Shown piece after piece: positions 10,261 through 21,790 of a stretch of DNA of 64,000 nucleotides; the stretch's first letter is position 1; every line of letters starts with the position of its first letter. Under the pieces are notes generated by a model that saw nothing but the letters and a program-made list of their open reading frames with translations, made no database searches and had not been told where the DNA came from. The stretch spans positions 1-64,000 of the forward strand of contig BDSI01000008.1 of NCBI GenBank assembly GCA_003117195.1, given 5' to 3'. This stretch comes from Eudorina sp. 2006-703-Eu-15. Lineage: Eukaryota; Chlorophyta; Chlorophyceae; Chlamydomonadales; Volvocaceae. A program made the position numbers and the translations under genes.

Positions 10261-13200
10261 ATGCTCGCCCGTCCGCTGCTGGCCGCGACGCTGCTGTTGG
10301 CGCTGCTTTGCCGCGTCTCAAAAGGTACGCTCGCTCGCAGGAGCTCGCTGGCTCGTTTACGATTCGGTGGATACGAAGCGGAGCTACGCGGTGTGTGTAT
10401 GTGAGTCATTTGGTAAGAGTCAGTCGTTCGGGGCTCTACCTGGCGGGCAGGAGCTGCGGTGCCGAACGGAGACCGACATGCATGCGCACCGCATGCAAGG
10501 CCAAGTACAGAACTACTTGTGGAGCGTCTGTCCTATCTGTGTGCCGTGCGTGGTGGCGAGCTTCATTCGTTTCGTTATATTATTGCAGTGCTCGGTGCGG
10601 ACTGCGGAGGCTGCGGCTGTCTCCGATCGATGACCCTCGGGTTCCACCGTATTATCATTATTAACGAAACACAGAACTTGAAAGTCAAGAGGCGCCGGTT
10701 CGAGCTTCGTACTTAGTTTTGTACTTAGTTTCGTAGTTTCGTACTTAGTTTCGTACTTAGTTTCGTCTTGCTTCCGCTGCGGCGCTGAAGGTGGAGCGGA
10801 CGCGCGCGAGGTGCACCAAACGTGATGATCCGTGAGGACGGAGGACGCACAGCGCGTGCGTGCGTGCGTGCTTAGAGAGAGCCTGCCTGCCTTCCGATTT
10901 GCCTGCACGACATATCTGTACATCCGTACAGAATGTCGTACAGATTGTCATACTGCCGTACAGCCTGCCCCCCGTGCGACCGTTTGTTGGGGCGCGTTGT
11001 GGTACCGTATGTGTAGTAAACGTTACAAGGTGGGCCCGAGTCCCGAGTCCGGGTGTTCCAACGGGCCCAGATAGCCTCGTCTGGTACTAGTATGTGTGTG
11101 CGCGTGTGCGCCGTCGAGTGAGCGTCTGGCCATCCGTGCATCCTATCCCGAACACATCGCGGCATTCCCCGCTACGTGCGCCCCCCCGTGGCTGGCACCT
11201 GTCGCCGCCACTGCGCGCTGTCGCGCCGCGCGGCGCAACCTGCAGGGTCCGTCCATCCGGCCCAGTCCTGGCCGTTCCATTCCGCGCGTCTCCTATCTGT
11301 CAATCCACCTGCCGACCAACATCCCAAGAAGTCCGGGCGCACGCGCGAACACACGGGCGGGTTCCTTTTGTAAACACACGCGCACATTAGAGCATGCCCG
11401 TTGCCTTCATTTTTTACAGTGGATGTTACAGTGGGTCCCGCGGGTCATCGATCCCTGCCTTCACAAGTCCACATGCTATTGCTGCTGCAGGCTGCTACAC
11501 CGAAAGCTACTACTGGGATGAGGCCGCGAACCCGCTCGGCCCCGGCCGCTGCCGCACCAGCCGGAGCGACTGTGACTGCGATGGTCTGCGCACCTGCTCC
11601 CCGTGGGGCTACTGCCAGGGGGCCGCCCGACCGTCCCAGTTGGCAGCGGGGGATGCGCTACTGCCGCGGCCGACAGGGCCGCCGCCACAGCCTGGTGAGT
11701 GAATGAGTGAGTGAGTCGCTTCGGAAATGAATGAGAATGTAGGCAGGGTTGCAGTAGAACCTCTGCGCATGTGGGCATGCCTGGGCATGGGGGTTAGGCA
11801 GGGTTGTAGTAGAACCTCTGCGCCGTAATATTGACTGAGTTGTTGCGCATTGCGGGCGTCTGCCCGGTTGTTTCGTTCTGCTGCATGTGTGGTTCGGCCT
11901 CAGGCGCCCAGCAGGTGGGGTCGGTCCCACCCTCCAGCAGCCGCTCCCGCGGCGGCCTCTTCACGGGCGGCGGCATCCGGAACTGGATGATTGTGCCCAT
12001 CATCATCTTCGGCGTCTTGGGCGGAATCCTGGCGTGCCTATTGGCGATGTGCCTGTGCAGGTTTCTTGCGAAGGCCCGCCCGGAGGTGAGAGGCGTGGGT
12101 TGGCAGGGGTTGACGGTCCTCACATGTATGCCTCCCTCATGCCCTAACCAAGCAATGGCGGGAGTAAGGAAATTCGTCTTCTTATACGAATACGAACCGG
12201 CATGCAACGTAATGCATCTAGAGCAGGTGGATGCGCTTGTGGATGTGGAAATCTATCCTTGTCATCTCATGTTCTCTCAGCTGCACTACGCGCATCTTTC
12301 CCGTTCTCGGTGATAATCTTAGTAAAGCGTCTCACTGCCTTTAAAGCTGTTATGAATGAATTATTTGTTTAATTGCCATTAAGATGGCAATGAAGCGCAC
12401 GGTCGGGGATACGAGCACGGTCGGGGATACGAGCGCACGGCCCCTCTCTACGGAATGCCCAATGATCCACAAAGTCTCCGCCCCACACATACAGTGCAAT
12501 AATGCAAAAATCTCACACTAATATCAATCGATCTAATATCCGGTCAATAGATTCATGGAGCGGAGATTACCGTGGCTGCGTCCCAACCGTTGAAACCTTC
12601 TCAACCGCCCTTACGGGCCGCCACCTGCTGCCATACGCCGCTTGCGCTCTCCTTTCCCACAAGTAGCTGCCGTCGGACCTGCTGCAGCGCATCATCATCC
12701 CTCACCGCCGAGAGTGCGAACAGGAGAAAGCTAAAACGGACTATGTTTTGGCTGCGGGCAGCACTTCGTATGCCCACCCGACAACACAGGACCAACTGTC
12801 TTGCATGGCCGTAAACGCATGGCTGAACAAGGTCCGTGCGGCGATCGATTTATACCGTCAGGCACCATATTAACGTGACAAGCATTAAGATTTGTTTGTT
12901 TGTGGACACTGTAGTCGTTTGCCGTACAGTACGGTACCAGTAATGCATACCCATCGTACCCGTCAGTTACCGTACGCGGGATGCATTGATGCAAAACGGA
13001 TGCGGAGCCGCATATTATTTCATGGTTGAGATCTCAGCTAGTACGACAGGCTGGCTGCTCTTGTGACGCCGTCCCTGGATGGTTGTCACACGAATCTGGT
13101 GCGTGAGGCCTGGTGAGCCCCATGCAAGCGGATCATGCATCCGTGACGGCAAGAGCAGAGTCTCCACCTGTGTATACATGTGCCCCGACGTGCGAACGCT

Positions 13201-13472
13201 TTCATCGTGTTGGTTCGCAGGAAATGGAGCAACACCGGAGGTCTGTCAGGAGCCCCGTACTGCCGCCGCCACGCAATCCGCCCCCGCCCGGCTCAGCGAT
13301 CCCGAGCGTCCTTTTGGAATGTGCGTCGCAGCGAGTCTCAGATACTGCATTGACGTGCGGTACGGACATGTACGACGTCGGCGCGGGTGTGGCCTCCGTC
13401 TGTGAGCGGTCGCTACGGCCTGCCGCGCAGCGCTGCGGCCACAGCGACGCACAAGTGGCCACGGATGCCACA

Positions 13473-13519
<47 letters not shown>

Positions 13520-13769
13520 AGCAGCAGCAACAGCAGCAGCAACAGCAGCAGCAACAGCAGCAGCAACAGCAGCAGCAACAGCAGCAGCAGCAGCAGCAGC
13601 CGCCACGACCTACATCGACATCTCGAACCCCGTCGCTGGGACATCCCGGCCGGTGGAGATCGTTGTAGCCCAGCAGCCAAGGGACCGGCCCTGCCTCAGC
13701 CCTACAGGGATGCCGCGTCCCTTGCTCAGTGGATCACAAAGGCTGCCTGGTGGCACGCCACGGACATGA
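10261..13769 (+). CDS. Type I membrane protein with six-cysteine ectodomain
   Basis: Exons are 10261-10324 (signal peptide MLARPLLAATLLLALLCRVS, phase 1 out), 11491-11694 (phase 1 out), 11904-12085 (phase 0 out) and, less surely, 13221-13769, giving about 332 residues. Exon 2 encodes a compact module with Cys spacing C-x18-C-x6-C-x-C-x5-C-x6-C (CYTESYYWDEAANPLGPGRC, then DCDCDGLRTC, then WGYCQG), probably a disulfide-bonded extracellular domain. Exon 3 encodes a Ser/Gly stalk and a helix at about 117-142 (WMIVPIIIFGVLGGILACLL) followed by basic residues. The fourth exon begins EMEQHRRSV, is Pro-rich, and crosses the CAG repeat in a frame that gives Ala/Thr. Codon use after the repeat (TYIDISNPVAG) favours that frame over poly-Gln, but the tail may contain further introns. 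Ligand unknown; the exon layout resembles the previous gene. Confidence 0.7.
11018..11074 (+). repeat. Dispersed GTTACAAGGTGGRCCC element
   Basis: A full-length copy: CGTTACAAGGTGGGCCCGAG, then a TCCCGAGTCCGGGTGTTCC core, then AACGGGCCCAGATAGCCTCG. It lies in the first intron of the gene at 10261-13769. Confidence 0.65.
13468..13597 (+). repeat. CAG/CAA trinucleotide repeat
   Basis: CAG repeats are broken at regular intervals by CAA (units of CAGCAGCAA). In one frame they encode poly-Gln; in the frame that has better codon use on both sides they encode poly-Ala with periodic Thr. The tract is in the proposed last exon of the membrane-protein gene at 10261-13769. Confidence 0.9.
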
Positions 13770-15398
13770 TGGTGGGTGGACATATCCAGCGAGTGGAGTC
13801 AGGAGCTGTACGGGTACGCGCGCGTGGCCACGGTGCCACGATAGATGACCGACGGATGAAATTGATACAGAAAGACCGCCACACCGCCACCGGCGCGTCT
13901 GTAAGCTGGCTGAGCCAGGCTGCAATGCCACAACGGCGTTGCTGCCGGTCTCATGTACGTACAGCTGTCGTACTCTGAACGATTCATACATGTTGGTGTG
14001 GACGCTGCGGGTCGCCGGTGACAGCCGGAATCGCCCGGGCCTTTACTCGGGTCGGGAAAGACAGTGTCCCGAGGGCACACCGACCCGACAACGCATGAGC
14101 ACCGAAGAATTACGGAATTGATATGATGCAGCAATGGTTGCTGTTAGCGTGTAGATAGCTTCTAGGCGAGCTCGCGTATCTAACGTGATGCGTTAGGAGA
14201 CGTTAGGAGCGGGGCAGCCACCTGCGCAGGCTGGCGCCTGCGCCTCGGTGATCCGGGGTACACAGGGGATGACGTCGATTGTGCAGCAGAAGCCTTTGAG
14301 TGAGGCGTACGGGTGGTCTCAGCAACGCGCGCTCTCCCGAGGAATGAAGCCACTGGCAGCCGGCTGTGCAACACCTGTCTGCGGCGCTGGTATGCGCGCG
14401 CGGCGCGCGGTTGCCGGGGGGCATGTGCAGCCGGTCAGCAGCTCGGGCTCGCAGCTAGCCCGCTGTGGGTACCGTACCTGCGTGTATTTACCCGAGTAGG
14501 GATCTCGCGGCGTGGGTCATTGCGCGTCAATGAGCATCTTACAGCCCGTGGCAATAGTTGGATGTTTCGGGCTTCCGTTGTGCTGCTGGAGGGCCGTACG
14601 TGTGCGACCGTCAGTCGCTGCGGACCAACTAGGATTTGCGACTTCACGTGCTGCAGATACGGACATTATGCGGACGATGACTACAGTAAGCGGTTACAAG
14701 AAGCCAATGCTCAAAATTGTCACGTCGCTAAGAAAATTCAAACTCCGGAGACCCCTGGAAGACATTTGCCAGACAAAAACCGGATCACGGCCATCACAGG
14801 CGTAGTTACCAAAACCGTTGAAAAGGAAGGACTGCGGATGTGCCGTACGGCGTGCCAGGACCCCGCCCTATGCATGGTATCGTGACACAGGGCGTGCTTT
14901 TGACACAGCGCATGCCAGACACGGGCAACAGCCACAGGTGGTCCTGGCGGGGCGCAGTATGGCGGCACTGGCGGGCGGCGGCACAGCATCTCGGCCCGGC
15001 GTCTCAGTTCCCGCGAGAGCACCACGGCAGGAGCAGTACAGCCCACAGGAGTACATCAGGCGGCAGAACAGCCAAATCCCCTTCTCGAGCAAGCCTTTGC
15101 AGCGGGGAGCGGCAGATTGGAAGCCGATCAGGAGGTATCGTAGTTCCGTCAATCGGTACACGATACGCCGAATATGCAGTGTCTCATGGAAATGGCGATA
15201 CCAACACTTGACAATGCCACCCAGAAAGAACAACATCAATGAAAAAAGCCACCGACGTATGAATCCCAGCACATACGCGCCTCTGACACAGCAGCATCTT
15301 AGGACGGGCATCCATGCGTGACGATTGTCATTGTGGGGATAGCGAGACAGGTGCAGAAACACACTCTCAAGAGGCGCTTACGAGTCGTTGAAATAGGG

Positions 15399-15445
15399 AC
15401 CGTTGAAATACCCGATCGGGGCTCGGGTCCACCTTGTAACGATGA
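15399..15445 (-). repeat. Dispersed GTTACAAGGTGGACCC element (reverse)
   Basis: On the minus strand it reads CGTTACAAGGTGGACCCGAG followed by CCCCGATCGGG. It is inside copy 1 of the tandem duplication, and the same element recurs at 17662-17708 in copy 2. Confidence 0.6.
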
Positions 15446-15837
15446 ACGACACACTCATCAGTTGCCGTGTAATAAATAATACAACACGGTATGCGGCGCG
15501 CGCACTGCAGCCAGGTAGGCCCCGCGACGTTGCTGGTTCGGATCCGGAGAACCACGAGAATGGAGGATACGGTACAGCAAGATGCACCAACCGGTACGAG
15601 CGCGTGCAGGACAAAGCGTACGGCACAAATGATATGTATTGACGGTTCCTGGAGGCCTCAATAAAATAATCCCCTGCACGCATGCTTACTTCGAGCCGCC
15701 ACCAATCATTTATTATAAATCGTCACTGCCGCAGCTATATATTCTTGTTGATAAATCGCCACTACCTTGTACCCACACAGATACGCGCCGAACAGCACTC
15801 AACGTTGGGTTATTGGGGCGCACTACACAATAGTGAA

Positions 15838-16189
<352 letters not shown>

Positions 16190-16213
16190 CACACACGTAC
16201 GCCCCTTTCCCCC

Positions 16214-18225
16214 TCATGTACGTACAGCTGTCGTACTCTGAACGATTCATACATGTTGGTGTGGACGCTGCGGGTCGCCGGTGACAGCCGGAATCGCCCG
16301 GGCCTTTACTCGGGTCGGGAAAGACAGTGTCCCGAGGGCACACCGACCCGACAACGCATGAGCACCGAAGAATTACGGAATTGATATGATGCAGCAATGG
16401 TTGCTGTTAGCGTGTAGATAGCTTCTAGGCGAGCTCGCGTATCTAACGTGATGCGTTAGGAGACGTTAGGAGCGGGGCAGCCACCTGCGCAGGCTGGCGC
16501 CTGCGCCTCGGTGATCCGGGGTACACAGGGGATGACGTCGATTGTGCAGCAGAAGCCTTTGAGTGAGGCGTACGGGTGGTCTCAGCAACGCGCGCTCTCC
16601 CGAGGAATGAAGCCACTGGCAGCCGGCTGTGCAACACCTGTCTGCGGCGCTGGTATGCGCGCGCGGCGCGCGGTTGCCGGGGGGCATGTGCAGCCGGTCA
16701 GCAGCTCGGGCTCGCAGCTAGCCCGCTGTGGGTACCGTACCTGCGTGTATTTACCCGAGTAGGGATCTCGCGGCGTGGGTCATTGCGCGTCAATGAGCAT
16801 CTTACAGCCCGTGGCAATAGTTGGATGTTTCGGGCTTCCGTTGTGCTGCTGGAGGGCCGTACGTGTGCGACCGTCAGTCGCTGCGGACCAACTAGGATTT
16901 GCGACTTCACGTGCTGCAGATACGGACATTATGCGGACGATGACTACAGTAAGCGGTTACAAGAAGCCAATGCTCAAAATTGTCACGTCGCTAAGAAAAT
17001 TCAAACTCCGGAGACCCCTGGAAGACATTTGCCAGACAAAAACCGGATCACGGCCATCACAGGCGTAGTTACCAAAACCGTTGAAAAGGAAGGACTGCGG
17101 ATGTGCCGTACGGCGTGCCAGGACCCCGCCCTATGCATGGTATCGTGACACAGGGCGTGCTTTTGACACAGCGCATGCCAGACACGGGCAACAGCCACAG
17201 GTGGTCCTGGCGGGGCGCAGTATGGCGGCACTGGCGGGCGGCGGCACAGCATCTCGGCCCGGCGTCTCAGTTCCCGCGAGAGCACCACGGCAGGAGCAGT
17301 ACAGCCCACAGGAGTACATCAGGCGGCAGAACAGCCAAATCCCCTTCTCGAGCAAGCCTTTGCAGCGGGGAGCGGCAGATTGGAAGCCGATCAGGAGGTA
17401 TCGTAGTTCCGTCAATCGGTACACGATACGCCGAATATGCAGTGTCTCATGGAAATGGCGATACCAACACTTGACAATGCCACCCAGAAAGAACAACATC
17501 AATGAAAAAAGCCACCGACGTATGAATCCCAGCACATACGCGCCTCTGACACAGCAGCATCTTAGGACGGGCATCCATGCGTGACGATTGTCATTGTGGG
17601 GATAGCGAGACAGGTGCAGAAACACACTCTCAAGAGGCGCTTACGAGTCGTTGAAATAGGGACCGTTGAAATACCCGATCGGGGCTCGGGTCCACCTTGT
17701 AACGATGAACGACACACTCATCAGTTGCCGTGTAATAAATAATACAACACGGTATGCGGCGCGCGCACTGCAGCCAGGTAGGCCCCGCGACGTTGCTGGT
17801 TCGGATCCGGAGAACCACGAGAATGGAGGATACGGTACAGCAAGATGCACCAACCGGTACGAGCGCGTGCAGGACAAAGCGTACGGCACAAATGATATGT
17901 ATTGACGGTTCCTGGAGGCCTCAATAAAATAATCCCCTGCACGCATGCTTACTTCGAGCCGCCACCAATCATTTATTATAAATCGTCACTGCCGCAGCTA
18001 TATATTCTTGTTGATAAATCGCCACTACCTTGTACCCACACAGATACGCGCCGAACAGCACTCAACGTTGGGTTATTGGGGCGCACTACACAATAGTGAA
18101 CCAGCGGAGACCCTCTTCCGAAGCAAGGGGGGATATGGCCCCAAAAAGATCAGAATGCTTCGGTCTCTACTTTCCGTCAGGGCTGGGTTAGCAGCCCGTA
18201 ACGCGTCAGGCCCGGCCAAATAGGA

Positions 18226-18300
<75 letters not shown>

Positions 18301-18320
18301 ACACACACACACACACACAC

Positions 18321-18361
<41 letters not shown>
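16214..18361 (+). repeat. Copy 2 of the 2,263-bp tandem duplication
   Basis: The second copy of the unit at 13951. Every reading frame compared recurs here with an identical translation, shifted by 2,263 bp. It ends with a shorter CA tract (18229-18361). The junction between the copies carries GTACGCCCCTTTCCCC, the sequence that also starts the retroposon copy at 18861, so the duplication endpoints lie in retroposon/CA repeat sequence. Confidence 0.93.
17662..17708 (-). repeat. Dispersed GTTACAAGGTGGACCC element (reverse)
   Basis: The counterpart of the 15399-15445 element, carried along in copy 2 of the tandem duplication; the sequence looks the same. Confidence 0.6.
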
Positions 18362-18364
<3 letters not shown>

Positions 18365-18827
18365 TGTGCAAACCATAGCCCCATCATGGAGCACCCGACT
18401 GCATACCCGGACCCAGCAAGGCCTGACGCGTGCGAGCCGCCTCGCTCTGGCTCAGCTGGGCAGGCAGGCCTGCCGGAGGGTGCAACCCTAGCTATTACGA
18501 TTAGGTTGGGACGCGGGACCAGGCTAGTTTTACCGCACCAAGCAGGGGCGCGCCTCCGAAACGCGCCCTGGGTGCTGCAAGGACTTGAGGAGGTTGAACA
18601 GCGGACTGCGAGGCGCAGACCGCCCGGGATGGGCCTTCGCCCACTCCCTTGAGGGGGCACAGCGGTCACCGATCCTCGGGGATCGGGCACGCGCCCTAGG
18701 TTGAGAGCGAGGGGACAGAGGCCCCTTACGCCCCTTTCCCCCGTATCCGGGGGAAAGTGCTTCGGCGGTCTCCCGTATGGGGCGGGTTAGCGCCCCCGGC
18801 CAGTGTCGGCCCGGCAGATATGTAACG

Positions 18828-18860
<33 letters not shown>
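18362..18860 (+). mobile_element. CA-tailed retroposon, longest copy
   Basis: The 3' part holds CACCGATCCTCGGGGATCGG, then TTGAGAGCGAGGGGACAGAG, then GCTTCGGCGGTCTCCCGTAT, GGGCGGGTTAGCGCCC and GGCAGATATGTAACGATTCA, and ends in (CA)n. Two shorter copies follow with the same 3' end. The extra 5' part (18386-18652) has an open frame of 88 codons ending just before the non-coding tail, possibly the end of an element-encoded protein. Shared 3' ends with variable 5' truncation is the insertion signature of target-primed reverse transcription. Confidence 0.6.
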
Positions 18861-18863
<3 letters not shown>

Positions 18864-18962
18864 ACGCCCCTTTCCCCCGTATCCGGGGAAAGTGCTTCGG
18901 CGGTCTCCCGTATGGGGCGGGTTAGCGCCCCCGGCCAGTGTCGGCCCGGCAGATATGTAACG

Positions 18963-19016
<54 letters not shown>
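18861..19016 (+). mobile_element. CA-tailed retroposon, 5'-truncated copy
   Basis: It starts at GTACGCCCCTTTCCCC and is almost identical to the second half of the preceding copy, differing by about one G in the CCGGGG run. It ends in (CA)n at about 18967-19016. Confidence 0.65.
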
Positions 19017-19017
<1 letters not shown>

Positions 19018-19021
<4 letters not shown>

Positions 19022-19221
19022 CTTGAGGGGGCACAGCTGTCACCGATCCTCAGGGATCGGGCGCGCGCCCTTGGTTGAGAGCGAGGGGACAGAGGCCCCT
19101 TACGCCCCTCTCCCCCGAATCCTGGGGTGAGTGCTTAGGCGGTCTCCCGTATGGGGCGGGTTAGCGCCCCCGGCCAGCGTCGGCCCGGCAGATATGTAAC
19201 GATACACACACACACACACAC
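19018..19221 (+). mobile_element. CA-tailed retroposon, third copy
   Basis: It starts at CCCTTGAGGGGGCACAGC, longer than the second copy and shorter than the first, and ends in a short (CA)n at about 19204-19221. Several substitutions separate it from copy 1 (for example CTCAGGGATCGG for CTCGGGGATCGG), so it is not a simple product of the same duplication. Confidence 0.65.
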
Positions 19222-20069
19222 GGCTCAGGTCTCTTTTACACACAAACACACACACCCCTCCACCACACAGGCACGCATTGCGTTTATTTGTTGGATGTGA
19301 CGAGGCGTGACGAGTTCCCGGTGGAGTCCTGGGCGTGCATTCCGTGGAAATCTATGGGTATCACACTGCCTTGTGCTTAGCAGACAAATTATGGTGCGAA
19401 CAGGACAAAAAACGATGTCTTGAAGAAGGACGCACGCCTGTTCACTACTGTTCCAAATTCAACGAGCAGGCAGCCGCGAGGCTTTAATAAACACTGCGCA
19501 AACAAAACATCACCTCTTGGCATCTCCGGCTAAGCCAAAGGATACGCTTCACAGGTGACTGCCACGCGCCTGAGACGCGTAGGGAGTCGCGTTGACAAGG
19601 GAGTCGCGTCGCCGCAGTCCGTGACTCGAAACCTCACCTCATAAAAACAATTTGAAGCAGCGATTGAAATTACGCACAATTAGTACACGCAGAAACAGAT
19701 GCCAAAAATGCCAGGTACCGATTACCCCGCAACAGCACGCCTGTCCTCGTTGATGCATCAGCTAGCCCAGACCAGTCTATTGGCTTGCCAGCCGTAAGTA
19801 GTCTTGGCATGTTTGATGTCTTCGATGACTGCGAAAATTGAGTGCGCAAAATACGAAATCAGACAAGCAGTCCGAGGTAACGTCTTGCGGGATATGAAAA
19901 TCCCAGCTCCAATCGAAATAAAGCACATCATAAATTCTCTGCAACCAAACACAGTGTAGCAGCAGGCACAGCTTTGGCGGGTCGCTCGATTTCCTTCGAA
20001 GCCGAAAGTGAGGTCGAACATGAAGTCGGAAAACTTCAATCGCGATGCACTACTGACGTCAACTTACCA
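19222..20069 (-). other. 3' flank of the first two-helix gene, shared with the second paralogue
   Basis: There is no separate gene here. On the minus strand the stretch follows the stop codon at 20070 and starts with a donor (GTAAGT at 20067), so it should hold a 3' UTR intron and the terminal exon. Blocks of it recur downstream of the paralogue at 24.7 kb: GACTGCCACGCGCC (19557 and 24109), the GTCCGTG block before the ATAAAAACA block, and the GCTAGCCCA...CCATTGGCTT/CTATTGGCTT block (19760 and 24348). The duplication therefore covered the flank and not only the coding exon. Confidence 0.5.
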
Positions 20070-20471
20070 TTACACTTTCTGGAGCACAGGTACAGGTTCT
20101 TCGGGTTTCTTCGCGAAGCAGAAGTAAACCATAAGAACAAGGCCGAGGAAGAACATAGCCGCCCCTGCTGACAGCTCGGCAACACGGCCACCTTCATACA
20201 TGCAATAATCAAACATGAAGCCCCTTGCACCGGCCATGATAGCTTTAGTGGGCTGATTGATAGTGAACGCGGATTTCAGAACTAGGCATCCCTTGTCGAT
20301 GTGTATTGGGTCCCTTGGTGTGAGATCCAAGTGAAACTGGGACTCGCAGGACTTGCAGCCTGCAGTTCCGATTCCACCAATGATCAGCCATACTGCGCCG
20401 GTCACCAGAAGAACGGTGACGATCAACCAAACGGCGAAATTAGCCGGTGTCTTGTAGCCCCAGTATGCCAT
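20070..20471 (-). CDS. Two-helix membrane protein, paralogue A
   Basis: One uninterrupted exon, 133 residues. The start is set at MAYWGYKTPANF, as in the other two copies, although the frame stays open 14 codons further upstream. Helix 1 is at about 11-35 (FAVWLIVTVLLVTGAVWLII). A loop of about 60 residues has four Cys shared by all three paralogues (GC-x2-C, KGC and a Cys before M). Helix 2 is at about 97-118 (ELSAGAAMFFLGLVLMVYF). The C-terminus is short (FAKKPEEPVPVLQKV). Two disulfides between the helices are likely if the loop is outside the cytosol. A CAG acceptor ends 1 nt before the ATG and a GTAAGT donor starts 2 nt after the stop, so introns bracket the coding exon. I do not recognise the family. 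Confidence 0.78.
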   Translation of the reverse strand: MAYWGYKTPANFAVWLIVTVLLVTGAVWLIIGGIGTAGCKSCESQFHLDLTPRDPIHIDKGCLVLKSAFTINQPTKAIMAGARGFMFDYCMYEGGRVAELSAGAAMFFLGLVLMVYFCFAKKPEEPVPVLQKV

Positions 20472-21619
20472 GCTGTATGTCAGAGTACCGGTCGGGGCGA
20501 AATAGAAGTACAAAAGTTTGAATGCTCGACGCAGTATCGTGCCTGGTCATATTGTCGTTTAACTGCGGTACAAGTACGACAATCTGAAAGCAGGGATTGT
20601 ACTGAAACTGACATTCACTGTCACAAAGCACGTAAATCGTGACAGCCCTGTCGCTGTGTATTGAAGTCGCCATGGAGGTACGGCTTTAGTTCGACAAGTT
20701 CGAGGATTCATGGCCATGAGGGCTTTCGTCGGCTTGAAAATTTCATTACCCAGCAAGCATTTATTCAAGATCCGTTACAGAAGTATCTGGGTAGATGGTA
20801 GCTACCTCACACGGTTACACATGCATGTAGCAGGGGCCTGAAATGCCATTGTACGGGTACGTCAACTGTTAAATAAAAAACAATAAATTCGATTTATACG
20901 TGGAAAGAAATATCTTTAGCCTGTAAGCATGTTATCGACGCTGCGGGCGTACAGAAATATTCTCTAAAGCCATATCCAAAAAAATGAACGCTTCAATCAA
21001 TTGAACTGTTAGGAAAAAATGGCTTACAATAGAAAAAGTTGCCACGAAGGTGGAGTCGTAGCAATGTCGTGCGCATTCCCTCGTAAAACTTCAAAGCATG
21101 TGCGCGTACATAAGACGTGATAAGAATGATTCAAAGTGCAACAACAACATAGGTGTCGTGCATGAGTTGAATACCTGGGGTATACGGTAGATGAATAATC
21201 ACCATAAGCAGTAAATAAGATTACCCACTTATAAACAATGACAATATTGCTCATGTCTGCCATGTAAATATTTATCCAATTCCATCGTTAACGGCCCTCT
21301 TGCCTCCCGTATGTAAACGTTCCATGTAACGTTGGCATGCAGCATTAAAAAATTGTTCCGGCATGACCGAAACTCTGACAGCTACACGTGTGTGAGCAAA
21401 TTGTTAACAGCCATGGTGCTAACAGACCGGCCGCGGTGCGGGATGTACTTACCCGGTATGTCCGCTTGCGAATGAGCTGCGGGCCGTTCATCCACGTACG
21501 ACGGCCCAGCCTTACGCGAAGTAAAGCCGGAAAGCATACAGTAGTACTTCTCGCGGCGATAGCAAGGATAAGTTTTGCGTTGTGTGGTGAGGAGGCTCCG
21601 GCTGTGACCATCTGTCTGA
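20472..21619. other. 5' flank of paralogue A and AT-rich spacer
   Basis: From 20472 to about 20780 the minus-strand upstream region matches that of the paralogue at 24.7 kb in short blocks (CTGGTCATATTGTCG against CCGGTCATATTATCG; TACTGAAACTGACAT against GACTGAAACTGACAT; the CGCCAT block). It is therefore the duplicated 5' intron and promoter. From 20.8 to 21.4 kb the sequence is A+T-rich with no gene signal. A GGGCCGTTCATCCACGTACG block near 21480 resembles one near 25748. Confidence 0.45.
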
Positions 21620-21790
21620 CCCGCGCCGCCCGCCAAATATTCGCCGAACTTCATCAATTAAAAGACAGCACGCCACACGCCGCGCGCCGATATTCGACAC
21701 TGCCCACCAAATACGTTGATCCACGGCGGATCATCACGACCCTACCGCGCTGGTAATCTTCTTACATACCTTCCAGACCTTGATGGGGCC
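21620..21790 (-). pseudogene. 3'-end remnant of a fourth two-helix paralogue
   Basis: This segment matches the end of paralogue C and its downstream intron (28795-28925). Shared blocks are the CGCCGATATTCG block, the CCCACCAAATACGT block, CGGCGGATCA and CTACCGCGCTGGT, then the TTCTTACATACCTTCCAGACC block that covers the stop region. Read on the minus strand, the last codons correspond to Pro-Ile-Lys-Val, where C has Pro-Met-Lys-Val-stop; here the stop has become TGG. Just upstream of these codons the similarity ends at a retrotransposon fragment. The rest of the coding exon is missing. Confidence 0.6.

Noticed and set aside
13387..13668. Poly-glutamine protein
   Set aside because: The frame has poor codon use outside the CAG tract and no acceptor that joins it to the upstream exon in phase; the Ala/Thr frame fits better.
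14313..14885. 190-codon frame repeated at 16576-17148
   Set aside because: Repetition comes from the tandem duplication and not from conservation; no domain, no coding bias, and overlapping frames on the other strand are equally long.
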